Below are positions 24,346 to 33,635 of a stretch of DNA of 64,000 nucleotides, piece after piece. Made by a program: the position numbers and the translations under genes. The stretch comes from Pseudophaeobacter sp965641885 (GTDB lineage Bacteria > Pseudomonadota > Alphaproteobacteria > Rhodobacterales > Rhodobacteraceae), in NCBI GenBank assembly GCA_965641885.1, contig OZ282574.1:1550001-1614000 (forward strand). The letters run 5' to 3'. Within the stretch, counting starts at the first letter, position 1, and every line of letters begins with the position of its first letter. Under the pieces are notes generated by a model that was not told where the DNA came from, did not search any database, and worked only from the letters and a program-made list of their open reading frames with translations.

Positions 24346-26169
24346 TCAGCCGAGCATAGATTTACCGTGTCCAAGCGCGGATTGCATGGTTTTTACCACA
24401 ACAAAGGCATCGCGAAGATGACTTCGCTCAAAGTCGGACAGATGAGAGGGCACCAGGTAGTTGTCCGGCGCCGCGCCGCGGCGCACCAGATCGGCCTGGT
24501 GTTCCAGCCGGGTCTGGGCGATCAGGTCATAGGCATCTATCAGATCACGCGCCCCGCTGGGGCTGATGGCGCCGGCGGCGGCACCTGCCTCAAGGCGGGC
24601 GCGGGTGTTTACCGCCGGGATCCTGGCCTGCAGCGCATAGATACGCCCCAGATCCGTGACCGGAACCACGCCATTGTGCTTCATATCCAGTGTGTTGCGG
24701 TGCTCTCCTGACCGGATAGTGGCAAAGCCGCGCAACAGGCCCAGGGGTGGGGTGTGCTTCAGCGCGTTCGAGGTGAGATGGGCCACAAAGATCGAATTGG
24801 CGCAGGCGGCGGCCAGAACCTCTGTCTGCAGCCCTGCAAACAGGGTGGGGTCGCCGCCGATAGGGCGCAGATCAAACATCACCGAGGCCAGCATCTGCGC
24901 TTCGGGGCCGGGTTTGTTGATCCAGCCATTAAAATAGTCGCGCCAGATGCGCAGCGGCTGACGCCAGCGCGGGTTTGAGGCCATCATGTCGCCGGGGCAA
25001 TAGACATAGCCGCAGGTATTGAGCCCGTCGCAGACAAAGGCGGCAAGCGCGGCAAAATAGGCCTCGCCCTTGGCGTCGACCGTATCGGCCAGGATCAGGC
25101 AGTTGTCCTGATCCGACACGCCGGTCTGCTCTTGTCGGCCCTGACTGCCACAGGCAAGCCAGAGGTAGGGCACCGGAGCTGGTCCCAGTTTCGCCTCTGC
25201 CAGGGTCAGCAGGCGCCGGGTGACGGTGTCGGCAATATCTGTGATCAGCCGGGTGACCACCTCGTGGCGGTTGCCGCCAGCCACCAGCTGAACCAGCAGA
25301 CGCGGGATGTCACCGGTGACCTTTGCCATCGCCTCTGCCGTAGTGGCGCGCGACAGGCTTGAGACCAGCTCAGCCGAGCTGACGGCCTGAAACCGGGTCA
25401 GGTCGGTCTGGGTGATGATGCCCAGAAGCACCCCGTTTTGCACGATTGGAATATGGCCTATATGCAGCTCCATCATGGCATGCAGCACATCCGAGCCAAT
25501 GGCAGAGGGCGCAAGGCTATGGGGCGTACGTGTCATGATCTGCGACACGGGAGTCGAAAAGGGCAGGCCCTCGGCCAGCAGTTTTTCGGTGAGGTCGCGG
25601 GTGGTCAGGATACCCTGCAGGGCGTCACCGTCACTGATGCAGACACAAGAGATATGATGCTGGCGCATCAGCTGTGCAGCCCCCTGACAGGTGAGACCCG
25701 CCGAGCAGGTGACAGGAGGGGCTGCCATGATGCTTTCGGCGCGGATGGTGGTGAGATCATTCTGACGGCTGGCCTCAGGTCGGCGGCGATCAAAGAAACG
25801 GGCTACGGCTGGTTCAGCCTGCATCAGTGCGTCAAAATCATCGCGGGGCAGCAGCAGAAGCACAGTTGTCATCGAGGCGGTGGCAGAGGTGACAGCCCGG
25901 CCGCCGCGGGTCAGCCCGCGTTCGCCAAAGGAATTACGTGGCCCCAGAACAGAGATCACCATGCCGTTTTCGTCCATCACTCGGACCTCGCCATGGTGCA
26001 CCAGATACAGCCCGGCGAGATCCTCACCCAGGCCATAAACCTGTGTGCCGGGGGCGATCGACAGGACTTGAAACCTCGGCGCGAGGTCTCTCAGGACGTC
26101 CGGCCCGAGGCTGTCATAGGGGTGCACGGAGGTCAGAAAGCGGATCAGATCTGTTTCGGAAAGCGGCAT
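24346..26169 (-). CDS. cNMP-binding/CBS/DUF294 nucleotidyltransferase-like signalling protein
   Basis: The product is 607 residues. Domains in order: a cyclic-nucleotide-binding-like domain (about 15-125, with YLVHHGEVRVMDENG and NSFGERGL), two CBS motifs (about 150-265), a DUF294 nucleotidyltransferase-like domain with GSQGRQEQTGVSDQDN (about 335-360), and a DUF294 C-terminal helical domain. The nucleotidyltransferase motif resembles GlnD and suggests nucleotide-dependent modification or sensing. It lies directly downstream of the acetate symporter on the same strand; in other bacteria this family neighbours the same symporter type. A role in adjusting acetate uptake to adenylate or cNMP status is plausible but is inference. 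Confidence 0.9.
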   Translation of the reverse strand: MPLSETDLIRFLTSVHPYDSLGPDVLRDLAPRFQVLSIAPGTQVYGLGEDLAGLYLVHHGEVRVMDENGMVISVLGPRNSFGERGLTRGGRAVTSATASMTTVLLLLPRDDFDALMQAEPAVARFFDRRRPEASRQNDLTTIRAESIMAAPPVTCSAGLTCQGAAQLMRQHHISCVCISDGDALQGILTTRDLTEKLLAEGLPFSTPVSQIMTRTPHSLAPSAIGSDVLHAMMELHIGHIPIVQNGVLLGIITQTDLTRFQAVSSAELVSSLSRATTAEAMAKVTGDIPRLLVQLVAGGNRHEVVTRLITDIADTVTRRLLTLAEAKLGPAPVPYLWLACGSQGRQEQTGVSDQDNCLILADTVDAKGEAYFAALAAFVCDGLNTCGYVYCPGDMMASNPRWRQPLRIWRDYFNGWINKPGPEAQMLASVMFDLRPIGGDPTLFAGLQTEVLAAACANSIFVAHLTSNALKHTPPLGLLRGFATIRSGEHRNTLDMKHNGVVPVTDLGRIYALQARIPAVNTRARLEAGAAAGAISPSGARDLIDAYDLIAQTRLEHQADLVRRGAAPDNYLVPSHLSDFERSHLRDAFVVVKTMQSALGHGKSMLG

Positions 26170-26260
26170 CGTCAGGACCTGTCTGGACTGAGGGGTTTTA
26201 ACTGAGGGGTTCTAAGAGAATATGGGTGCCGGCCCGGGCGTGGCCAGGGCCGGCGTGAGG

Positions 26261-26310
26261 AAAAAAGGACGGACCTTCAGGGCGCGAGCCCTGCGTGCGG
26301 CCCGTCCAGG
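26261..26310 (-). terminator. terminator-like hairpin after the symporter gene
   Basis: On the minus strand GGACGG pairs with CCGTCC around an inner CAGGG/CCCTG stem and is followed by TTTTTT. It lies between the symporter and the DUF294 gene. A further GC-rich stem (GCCGGCCC with GGGCCGGC) lies at about 26228-26254. Confidence 0.65.
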
Positions 26311-26317
26311 GGGGGGA

Positions 26318-28102
26318 TTAGTGATCCTGTGCCGTGCCGGCGCCACGTGGGATACGGACGCTTTCCACCAGATCTTTGATCTCCTGCGGGGTTTCCTTGG
26401 TCATGCTGGCAACTACATAGGCTACGGTAAAGTTGACCGCGGCCCCAATGGCGCCAAAGGAGGTCGATTTTACGGTGCCCAGTAGCGGGTCAGCGTCGGT
26501 AAAGGAGTTGGTGTCCGGGATGAACAGCCAGCCCTTGTGCAGGAAGATATAGATCAGGGTGACACCCAGACCAGACAGCATACCCGCCACAGCGCCGGTG
26601 TTGTTGATCGTCTTTGAGAAGATCCCCATCATCAGGGCCGGGAAGATTGAAGCCGCCGCCAGACCAAAGGCCAGTGCTACGGTTTGCGCCGCAAAGCCGG
26701 GAGGGTTGAGGCCCAGGTAGGTGGCAACCGCAATGGCGACACCCATGGCGATACGGGCTGACAGCAGCTCGTTTTTCTCCGAGATATTCGGATTGAGCGA
26801 GCCTTTGATCAGATCGTGCGAGACCGCCGAAGAGATCGCCAGCAACAGGCCGGCCGCCGTGGACAGAGCCGCGGCAAGGCCACCGGCTGCCACAAGACCA
26901 ATAACCCAGGAGGGCAGGTTGGCGATTTCAGGGTTGGCCAGAACCAGGATATCGCGGTTGAAATTGGTCAACTCGTTGCCAGTCCAGCCCATGTCAGCCG
27001 CTTTGGCCTGCATCTCGGCGTTCTTGTCGTTGTAGTACTGGATATAGCCGTCGCCATTTTTGTCTTCCCAGGCCAGAAGCCCGGTTTTCTCCCAGGTGGC
27101 CATCCAGTCATAGCGGGCATCATTCTCGATCTGTTCAACCGAAACGGCCTGTGCGTCGGTGCCGTTGGGCCACATCATATCGGTGATGTTCAGGCGCGCC
27201 ATGGCACCAACTGCTGGGGCCGTGAGGTAGAGCAGTGCAATGAACACCAGCGCCCAGCCTGCGGACCAACGGGCATCCGCCACGCGCGGTACGGTGAAAA
27301 AGCGCATGATGACATGCGGCAGACCAGCTGTGCCGATCATCAGCGACAGGGTAAACAGAACCATGTTGAAGGTATCAGCGTGATGGGCGGTATACTCGTT
27401 AAAGCCCAGCTCGCGAACGATTGCATCCAGTTTCTGCAACAGCGGCTCGCCGCTTGCGACGTGATCGCCAAACAGGCCCAGGGCAGGGATCGGGTTGCCG
27501 GTCAGCTGTAGCGAGATAAAGATGGCCGGGATAGTATAGGCCATGATCAGCACGCAGTACTGTGCCACCTGAGTATATGTCACACCCTTCATGCCGCCAA
27601 AAACAGCATAGGCAAACACAACGCAGGCACCTATCAGCAGGCCGGTGGTGTTGGAGACTTCCAAAAAGCGGCCAAAGGCCACGCCAACGCCGGTCATCTG
27701 GCCAATCACATAGGTGGTCGAGGCCACGATCAGACAGATCACAGCCACGATCCGTGCGGTGGGGCTGTAGAACCGGTCGCCGATGAACTCTGACACGGTG
27801 TATTTGCCAAATTTGCGCAAATACGGCGCCAGCAACAGCGCGAGCAGCACGTAGCCACCGGTCCAGCCCATCAGGAAAGAGGAGTTGTCATAGCCGGTAA
27901 AGGCAATGAGACCCGCCATGGAGATGAAGGAGGCCGCCGACATCCAGTCGGCCGCCGTCGCCATGCCGTTGGTGACAGGATGCACGCCGCGCCCGGCTGC
28001 GTAAAATTCCGATGTGGAGCCCGCACGGGCCCAGATCGCGATGCCGATGTAGAGCGCGAAAGACGTGCCCACAAACAGCAGGTTGATGGTAAACTGATCC
28101 AT
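26318..28102 (-). CDS. actP: sodium:solute (acetate) symporter, VC_2705-type
   Basis: The product is 594 residues, with about 13 transmembrane helices and SSS-family landmarks such as ATAADWMSAASFISMAG, FGGMKGVTYTQVAQY and AGGLAAALSTAAGLLL. This group is paired with a small DUF4212 protein, encoded two bases upstream here, and imports acetate or other short monocarboxylates with Na+. A long loop at about residues 320-400 contains an EF-hand-like calcium loop (DKNGDGYIQYYN). Position behind acs and adk supports the acetate role. The gene symbol is by functional analogy to actP; the subfamily differs from E. coli ActP. Confidence 0.9.
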   Translation of the reverse strand: MDQFTINLLFVGTSFALYIGIAIWARAGSTSEFYAAGRGVHPVTNGMATAADWMSAASFISMAGLIAFTGYDNSSFLMGWTGGYVLLALLLAPYLRKFGKYTVSEFIGDRFYSPTARIVAVICLIVASTTYVIGQMTGVGVAFGRFLEVSNTTGLLIGACVVFAYAVFGGMKGVTYTQVAQYCVLIMAYTIPAIFISLQLTGNPIPALGLFGDHVASGEPLLQKLDAIVRELGFNEYTAHHADTFNMVLFTLSLMIGTAGLPHVIMRFFTVPRVADARWSAGWALVFIALLYLTAPAVGAMARLNITDMMWPNGTDAQAVSVEQIENDARYDWMATWEKTGLLAWEDKNGDGYIQYYNDKNAEMQAKAADMGWTGNELTNFNRDILVLANPEIANLPSWVIGLVAAGGLAAALSTAAGLLLAISSAVSHDLIKGSLNPNISEKNELLSARIAMGVAIAVATYLGLNPPGFAAQTVALAFGLAAASIFPALMMGIFSKTINNTGAVAGMLSGLGVTLIYIFLHKGWLFIPDTNSFTDADPLLGTVKSTSFGAIGAAVNFTVAYVVASMTKETPQEIKDLVESVRIPRGAGTAQDH

Positions 28103-28104
28103 GG

Positions 28105-28389
28105 TTACTCCTCCTCTACGCCGAATTCACGGTCCAGCTTGTTCATCCGGAAGGCGTAGAAAAAGATCAGCGCCAGAAAGACCAGGATTGATCCCTGCTG
28201 GGCAAACCAAAAGCCCAGATCGGTGCCGCCCACGGCAATGCCGGACAGCATGGGGCGCAGCAAAATGCCGAATCCAAATGATACGACAGCCCAGATCACC
28301 AGGCTGACAAGAATGATCCGCACATTGGCCTTCCAATAGCCCTTATCGGCCTCGGTTGTCTGTGCAGCGTTTGGTGTGTCGTCCGCCAT
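28105..28389 (-). CDS. DUF4212 small subunit of the symporter
   Basis: The product is 94 residues with two transmembrane helices (about 25-45 and 60-80), a YWKANVRIIL motif before the first, and FYAFRMNKLDREFGV at the end of the second. DUF4212 proteins occur almost only directly before VC_2705-type symporters and are taken as their small subunit, analogous to the YjcH/ActP pair. The stop lies two bases before the symporter start. Confidence 0.93.
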   Translation of the reverse strand: MADDTPNAAQTTEADKGYWKANVRIILVSLVIWAVVSFGFGILLRPMLSGIAVGGTDLGFWFAQQGSILVFLALIFFYAFRMNKLDREFGVEEE

Positions 28390-28606
28390 GGCGGCTCCTC
28401 CTTCTTCCTCCAGGACCTGAATGAGGGGTCACTCAGGCGTGCGCTCTTTGTTTGCCTGCGCCGGTGTTTTTTACGCGAAAACAGGGCCTCAGGCATGGCT
28501 CCGCCGATCTGCTGACGAGGGGGTCAGAAGGGGTCGTCGGAATTTTCCGGTATGTGGTGCGGGACCCCGCTGAGCAGGCAGGGCCCCTGGAAAGGCTTAG
28601 GTCGTC

Positions 28607-29290
28607 TTAGGACGTGACCTCGGTGACGATTCTAGCAAGTCCGCCAGCAATCGCCTTGATCTCACCCATGGCATCAATCTTTTTCAACGCGCCCTTGTCG
28701 TCGTAGTAGGCAATCAGCGGCGCTGTCTGTTCGTGATAGGCCGCCAGACGGCTGGCGACGGTTTCGGCATTGTCATCGGCACGGCGAGACATCTCCGTGC
28801 CGCCGCATTTGTCACATGTTTCGGCAACTGCGGGCTGCTTAAAGCTGTCGTGGTAGCCCTCACCGCAGCCTGCGCAGGTGTAGCGTCCCGAGATACGGGC
28901 CACCATGGCGCTGTCGTCCACCTCCAGGCTGATGGCGGCGTTGATCTTCTGACCACTTTCCGCCAGCAGATCATCCAGCGCCTCGGCCTGCACCGTGGTG
29001 CGTGGAAAGCCATCAAGGATCACGCCCTTGGCGCAGTCAGGCGCGGCCAAGCGGTCGCGCAGGATATTGATGACGATCTCGTCCGACACCAAACCGCCGG
29101 CCTCCATCACCGCTTTGGCGGCTTTTCCTGCTGGAGTGCCAGCCGCAACTGCGGCCCGCAAAAGGTCGCCGGTTGAAAGCTGCACAAGACCAAATTTCTC
29201 TTCGAGAACGCGGGCCTGCGTACCCTTCCCGGCGCCGGGAGGGCCGAGAAGGATGAGAACGGCAGGGCGGGTCATTACATCGGTTGTCAT
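28607..29290 (-). CDS. adk: adenylate kinase, zinc-finger LID type
   Basis: The product is 227 residues. P-loop GPPGAGKGTQA, STGDLLRAAVAAG, DGFPRT, and a LID with four Cys (CAGC and CDKCGG) indicate a long-form, zinc-stabilised adenylate kinase catalysing AMP + ATP to 2 ADP. The gene begins 6 bp after acs, so it is in the acetate operon; that fits, since acetyl-CoA synthetase produces AMP. In alphaproteobacteria the usual adk lies in the ribosomal spc operon, so this may be a second, dedicated copy; the rest of the genome is not visible. A 217-bp gap follows before the DUF4212 gene. Confidence 0.95.
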   Translation of the reverse strand: MTTDVMTRPAVLILLGPPGAGKGTQARVLEEKFGLVQLSTGDLLRAAVAAGTPAGKAAKAVMEAGGLVSDEIVINILRDRLAAPDCAKGVILDGFPRTTVQAEALDDLLAESGQKINAAISLEVDDSAMVARISGRYTCAGCGEGYHDSFKQPAVAETCDKCGGTEMSRRADDNAETVASRLAAYHEQTAPLIAYYDDKGALKKIDAMGEIKAIAGGLARIVTEVTS

Positions 29291-29296
29291 TGTCAG

Positions 29297-31258
29297 TTAC
29301 CCCTTGCTTGCTCTGTTTGCGATCAGATCATCGACCACGGATGGGTCCGCCAGTGTCGAAGTGTCCCCCAGCGCGCCAAAGTCATTCTCGGCAATCTTGC
29401 GCAGAATACGGCGCATGATCTTGCCAGAGCGGGTTTTTGGCAGGCCCGGCGCCCATTGGATGACATCGGGGCTGGCGATCGGGCCGATTTCAGTCCGCAC
29501 CCAGGTGCGCAGCTCTTTCAGCAAGGCGTCCGAAGGTTCCCGGTCGTTCATCAGGGTGACATAGCAGTAGATGCCCTGGCCCTTGATGTCATGCGGGTAG
29601 CCCACCACTGCGGCCTCTGCCACGGCGGCATGCGCAACCAGCGCGCTTTCGACCTCGGCGGTGCCCATGCGGTGACCGGAGACATTGATCACGTCATCGA
29701 CACGACCGGTGATCCAGTAGTCCCCGTCTTCGTCGCGGCGGCAGCCATCACCGGTAAAGTAGTAGCCTTTGTAATCCGAGAAGTAGGTCTGCTGAAACCG
29801 CTTGTGGTCGCCCCAGATTGTCCGCATCTGACCGGGCCAGCTGTCTTTGATGCACAAAACCCCTTCAACGCCATTGCCAGTGATTTCTTCACCAGACTGG
29901 GGATCCAGAACAGAGGGGACAACCCCAAAGAAGGGCTTCATCGCAGAGCCTGGTTTGGTCGCGTGGGCGCCGGGCAGGGGGGTCATCAGATGGCCGCCGG
30001 TTTCGGTCTGCCACCAGGTGTCAACGATGGGGCAACGTCCGCCGCCAATCACATCACTGTACCAGTTCCAGGCTTCGGGATTGATCGGCTCACCAACGGT
30101 GCCCAGCAGGCGCAGTGAGGACAGATCGCATTTCTCGACCCATTCATTGCCCTGACCCATCAAGGCGCGCAGCGCAGTGGGGGCGGTATAGAACTGGTTG
30201 ACCTTGTGCTTTTCGCAGACCTGCCAGAACCGGCTGGCGTCAGGGTAGGTTGGCACCCCCTCGAACATCAGCGTTGTCGCCCCATTGGCCAGCGGGCCGT
30301 AGACGATATAGCTGTGGCCGGTGACCCAGCCCACATCTGCCGTACACCAGTAGATGTCGCCATCATGATAATCAAAGGTGATCTCATGGGTCATCGCGGC
30401 ATAGGCCAGATAGCCGCCCGATGTATGCACCACGCCCTTTGGTTGGCCAGTTGAGCCCGAGGTGTATAGCACAAACAGCGGATCTTCAGCGTTCATCTCT
30501 GCGGGTTTGCAGTAGTCGTTCGCCTCAAGCGCCATCTCGTTATAGTCAAAGTCGCGGCCGTCAACCCAAGTGGTCTGGCCACCTGTGCGTTTGACCACCA
30601 GACATTTGACCGTGTCTTTGCAATGCAGCAGTGCCGCGTCGGCGTTTGATTTCAGTGGTGTTTTGCGACCGCCGCGTGGGGCCTCATCGGCGGTGATCAC
30701 CACCTTGGCCTCTGAGCCATTGACCCGCGCTGCCAGTGCATCCGGGCTGAAACCGGCAAAAACAATAGAGTGGATCGCGCCGATACGGGCGCAGGCCAGC
30801 ATGGCATAGGCGGCTTCGGGGATCATCGGCAGATAGATGACAACCCGGTCGCCTTTGCGCACGCCCATGGTCTCAAGAATATTGGCCATGCGGCAGGTGC
30901 GGCGGTGCAGCTCTTTATAGGTGATGTGCTGCGCGGCCTCATCCGGATCATCAGGTTCAAAGATGATCGCGGTCTGGTCGCCACGGGTTTCAAGATGGCG
31001 GTCGATACAGTTGGCCGAAACATTCAGCGTGCCATCGGCATACCAATTGATCGATACTTCGCCAAAATTGAAATTCACATCCTTCACAGTGGTGAAGGGT
31101 TTGATCCAGTCGAGACGTTTGCCTTGCTCTCCCCAGAAAGCGTCCGGATCTTTCAGCGAAGCGGCATACATCGCCTCGTATTTGGCATTGTCGACATGGG
31201 CGCGGGCAACGGTTTCGGCGGATGGCGCGTGGGCCTGGCCCTGGGGTTGCTGTGTCAT
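29297..31258 (-). CDS. acs: acetyl-CoA synthetase
   Basis: The product is 653 residues, matching the usual ~650. The ATG at 31258 follows GGGAGGAGA; an upstream in-frame codon would add unconserved residues. Landmarks: YTSGSTGQPKGVVHTSGG (P-loop-like adenylation motif), TWWQTETGG, YFTGDGCRRD, SGHRMGTAEVESAL, and the C-terminal catalytic Lys in PKTRSGKIMRR, the site of regulatory acetylation in relatives. It makes acetyl-CoA from acetate, CoA and ATP with AMP and PPi released. It heads a minus-strand run with adk, DUF4212 and the acetate symporter. Confidence 0.97.
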   Translation of the reverse strand: MTQQPQGQAHAPSAETVARAHVDNAKYEAMYAASLKDPDAFWGEQGKRLDWIKPFTTVKDVNFNFGEVSINWYADGTLNVSANCIDRHLETRGDQTAIIFEPDDPDEAAQHITYKELHRRTCRMANILETMGVRKGDRVVIYLPMIPEAAYAMLACARIGAIHSIVFAGFSPDALAARVNGSEAKVVITADEAPRGGRKTPLKSNADAALLHCKDTVKCLVVKRTGGQTTWVDGRDFDYNEMALEANDYCKPAEMNAEDPLFVLYTSGSTGQPKGVVHTSGGYLAYAAMTHEITFDYHDGDIYWCTADVGWVTGHSYIVYGPLANGATTLMFEGVPTYPDASRFWQVCEKHKVNQFYTAPTALRALMGQGNEWVEKCDLSSLRLLGTVGEPINPEAWNWYSDVIGGGRCPIVDTWWQTETGGHLMTPLPGAHATKPGSAMKPFFGVVPSVLDPQSGEEITGNGVEGVLCIKDSWPGQMRTIWGDHKRFQQTYFSDYKGYYFTGDGCRRDEDGDYWITGRVDDVINVSGHRMGTAEVESALVAHAAVAEAAVVGYPHDIKGQGIYCYVTLMNDREPSDALLKELRTWVRTEIGPIASPDVIQWAPGLPKTRSGKIMRRILRKIAENDFGALGDTSTLADPSVVDDLIANRASKG

Positions 31259-31872
31259 GCTGGTCTCCTCCCTAGTATCTTGTCCCTGGTATCTGGTCAG
31301 TCTGACACACCACAACTGACAGGCATGAGTGTCAAACTGTTTCCTCCCTTGCTACCAATCATAGGGTGAGTGGAAAATAAGTGAATAAGATACCGAAAAA
31401 TAACGATTTGCTTGTAAATGAATTTCCCTTCAAAGGGGTGAGTTGAAAATTTGTTACCAAACTGTAAAGAAAAACCTTTGAGAATATGGATTTTGTGAGT
31501 CAACGATCCTGTGTCAAAAGTTTCACAATCTGTCAGCAAAAGGTTGTGGAAGAGGGGCTGGACAGCATTTTTCAACTCTCATGACCTGCGGCATTTTGTG
31601 CCTTGCGCCTCTGTCCGCGCAGAAATTGCGATTGTTTTACGCAACTTTCTTGCGTTTCTGTCTGGGCCCGAGACCGAAAGAGACCGAGTGAGACCGGATA
31701 GGCGGACAGTAACCAGAGGCTGTTTCTCCCATAGGTGGAATCTCACCCAATGTGCTGCGCTGCGGGCTTGGCAGCCCGCAGAGTTGCCGTTAGCCTGTGC
31801 GCAAGCGCCTGCCAATGTGCGGCCCTTTAGGGGCGGCCAGGCGGGGACAGGCGCAACATGGGAGATGTATAT
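31259..31872. other. divergent intergenic region between acs and the TRAP operon
   Basis: About 600 bases with no supported gene. The left part, next to acs, is A/T rich and should carry the acs promoter. The right part carries the dctP leader. Stop-poor frames here match no family. Confidence 0.5.
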
Positions 31873-32889
31873 ATGAAGACGATTTTGACTGCTGCTGTGG
31901 CGGCTGCTGCTGGTTTTGCTCTTGTCGGAGATGCGGCTGCGACGGAATGGAATGTTTCTGTCTGGGGCAAGCGCCGCGCCTTTACCGAGCATGTGGAAAA
32001 GCTGGCTGAGCTGGTGAGCGCCAAAACCGATGGTGAGTTCACCATGAACATCAGCTATGGCGGCCTGTCCAAGAATAAAGAGAACCTCGACGGTATCTCT
32101 ATCGGCGCGTTTGAGATGGCGCAGTTCTGTGCCGGCTATCACCGCGACAAAAACCCATCCATCACCGTGCTTGAGCTGCCCTTCCTCGGTGTGAACACCC
32201 TGGCAGAAGAAGTGGCCGTCAGCCATGCTGTCTATGGCCATGAGGCGGCGCAGAAAGATCTGGCGCGTTGGAATGCAAAACTGCTGATGACCTCGCCTAT
32301 GCCGCAATACAACATTGTTGGCACAGGTGCGCCGCGCGATAAAGTTTCTGATTTCAAGGATATGCGGGTGCGTGCCACCGGCGGTATCGGCAAGGCCTTT
32401 GCAGCGGTTGGCGCGGTTCCCACCTCGGTGACAGCAACCGAGGCCTATAATGCAATGGAATCAGGTGTTGTTGACACCGTGGCCTTTGCGCAGCACGCAC
32501 ATCTGTCTTATGGCACCATCAATCGCGCAGAATGGTGGACCGCCAACCTCAACCCAGGCACAGTGAACTGCCCTGTTGTGGTGAACACCGATGCCTATGA
32601 CGCCCTGAGCGATTCTGAACGTGCCGCACTGGACAGCTCGGTCGGCGAAGCCATCGATCACTACCTGGCCAACTACGGCGCCCTGCTCGAAAAGTGGGAC
32701 ACTGTGCTGGCAGAAAAGGGCGTGACCAAGGTCATGATGTCCGAAGACGAGCTGGCTGGCTTTCGCGCCACCGCGGCAGATCCCATTCGCGAACAGTGGA
32801 TCAAAGACATGGAAGCCCAGGGCATTCCTGGCCAGGAGCTTTATGATCTGGTGATGAAGACCCTCAACGACACCCGCGCTGGCAACTAA
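31873..32889 (+). CDS. dctP: TRAP transporter substrate-binding protein (DctP family)
   Basis: The product is 338 residues from the ATG at 31873, with GGGAG eight bases upstream; it begins with a Sec signal peptide (MKTILTAAVAAAAGFALVG...AAA). DctP landmarks are GGLSKNKENLDGISIGAFEM, the selectivity-helix part VRATGGIGKAFAAVGAVPTS with the carboxylate-binding Arg in DMRVRA, and TEAYNAMESGVVD. It binds an organic acid in the periplasm and delivers it to DctQM. Substrate cannot be told from sequence. It sits divergent to acs, so a carboxylate feeding central carbon is likely. Confidence 0.93.
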   Translation: MKTILTAAVAAAAGFALVGDAAATEWNVSVWGKRRAFTEHVEKLAELVSAKTDGEFTMNISYGGLSKNKENLDGISIGAFEMAQFCAGYHRDKNPSITVLELPFLGVNTLAEEVAVSHAVYGHEAAQKDLARWNAKLLMTSPMPQYNIVGTGAPRDKVSDFKDMRVRATGGIGKAFAAVGAVPTSVTATEAYNAMESGVVDTVAFAQHAHLSYGTINRAEWWTANLNPGTVNCPVVVNTDAYDALSDSERAALDSSVGEAIDHYLANYGALLEKWDTVLAEKGVTKVMMSEDELAGFRATAADPIREQWIKDMEAQGIPGQELYDLVMKTLNDTRAGN

Positions 32890-32974
32890 GCCGCGTCTGT
32901 GACGGCTCGGGGCTGAGAGGGTTCTCTCGGCCCCGTTTCGTTTTCTGGAACTCTCTGAGAGAAAGGTGGGACCC

Positions 32975-33628
32975 ATGGCGGGAAACGCCGCGGTAATGGA
33001 AGATGGCAGTCTGATCAGCCGTCTCGACCGCAAACTGCTGCAGCTAGAGCAGGTCTTTGCGCTGCTCAGCGGGCTTGCTGTCTTTTCACTTATGCTTCTG
33101 GCGGTGATCTCGGTTGGCGGGCGCAACGCCTTTAACGCGCCGCTGCCCGGATATGTGGACTGGATCGAACAGGCCATGCCGCTGATCGCCTTTATGGGCA
33201 TCGCCTATGTGCAGCGTGATGGCAGCCATATCCGCATGGATATCGTGGTTGGCGCGCTGCGGGGACGGGCGCTGTGGCTGTTTGAGCTGATCTCGGTGCT
33301 TTTGATGTTGGTGCTGATGCTGGCGCTGGTCTGGGGCAGCTGGGCGCATTTTGAGCGGTCCTTTGATTTTGCCGCCCCTTTGTGGAGCCGGGACAGCTCG
33401 ATTGATATCAGCCTGCCGATCTGGCCAGCAAAGCTATTGGCGCCGGTTGCGTTTTCGGTGCTCTGCCTGCGGTTGGTGCTGCAGGCCTGGGGCTATGGGC
33501 GCGCTCTGGTGCAGGGGCTGGAAACACCGCCAGCGGTGCCTTTGATCCAGGATGCCGCGAAACAGGCCGCGGCCGAGGCAGAGCTGCTCAGCGGTCATGA
33601 CAATGACGCTTTGAGCGGTCGGGGGTAG
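32975..33628 (+). CDS. dctQ: TRAP transporter small permease (DctQ family)
   Basis: The product is 217 residues from the ATG at 32975 (AAAGG eight bases upstream). Four hydrophobic segments are present, with the DctQ signature around SVGGRNAFNAPLPGYVDWIEQAMPL kept in parts such as GYVDWIEQ and a following RDGSHIRMDIVV. The C-terminus has an additional Ala/Glu-rich cytoplasmic tail of about 30 residues. It lies 86 bp after dctP and 8 bp before dctM in one operon. Confidence 0.92.
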   Translation: MAGNAAVMEDGSLISRLDRKLLQLEQVFALLSGLAVFSLMLLAVISVGGRNAFNAPLPGYVDWIEQAMPLIAFMGIAYVQRDGSHIRMDIVVGALRGRALWLFELISVLLMLVLMLALVWGSWAHFERSFDFAAPLWSRDSSIDISLPIWPAKLLAPVAFSVLCLRLVLQAWGYGRALVQGLETPPAVPLIQDAAKQAAAEAELLSGHDNDALSGRG

Positions 33629-33635
33629 AGCCATC

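Noticed and set aside
31297..31575. 92-codon minus-strand frame upstream of acs
   Set aside because: Lies in the A/T-rich acs promoter region without start signals or family resemblance.
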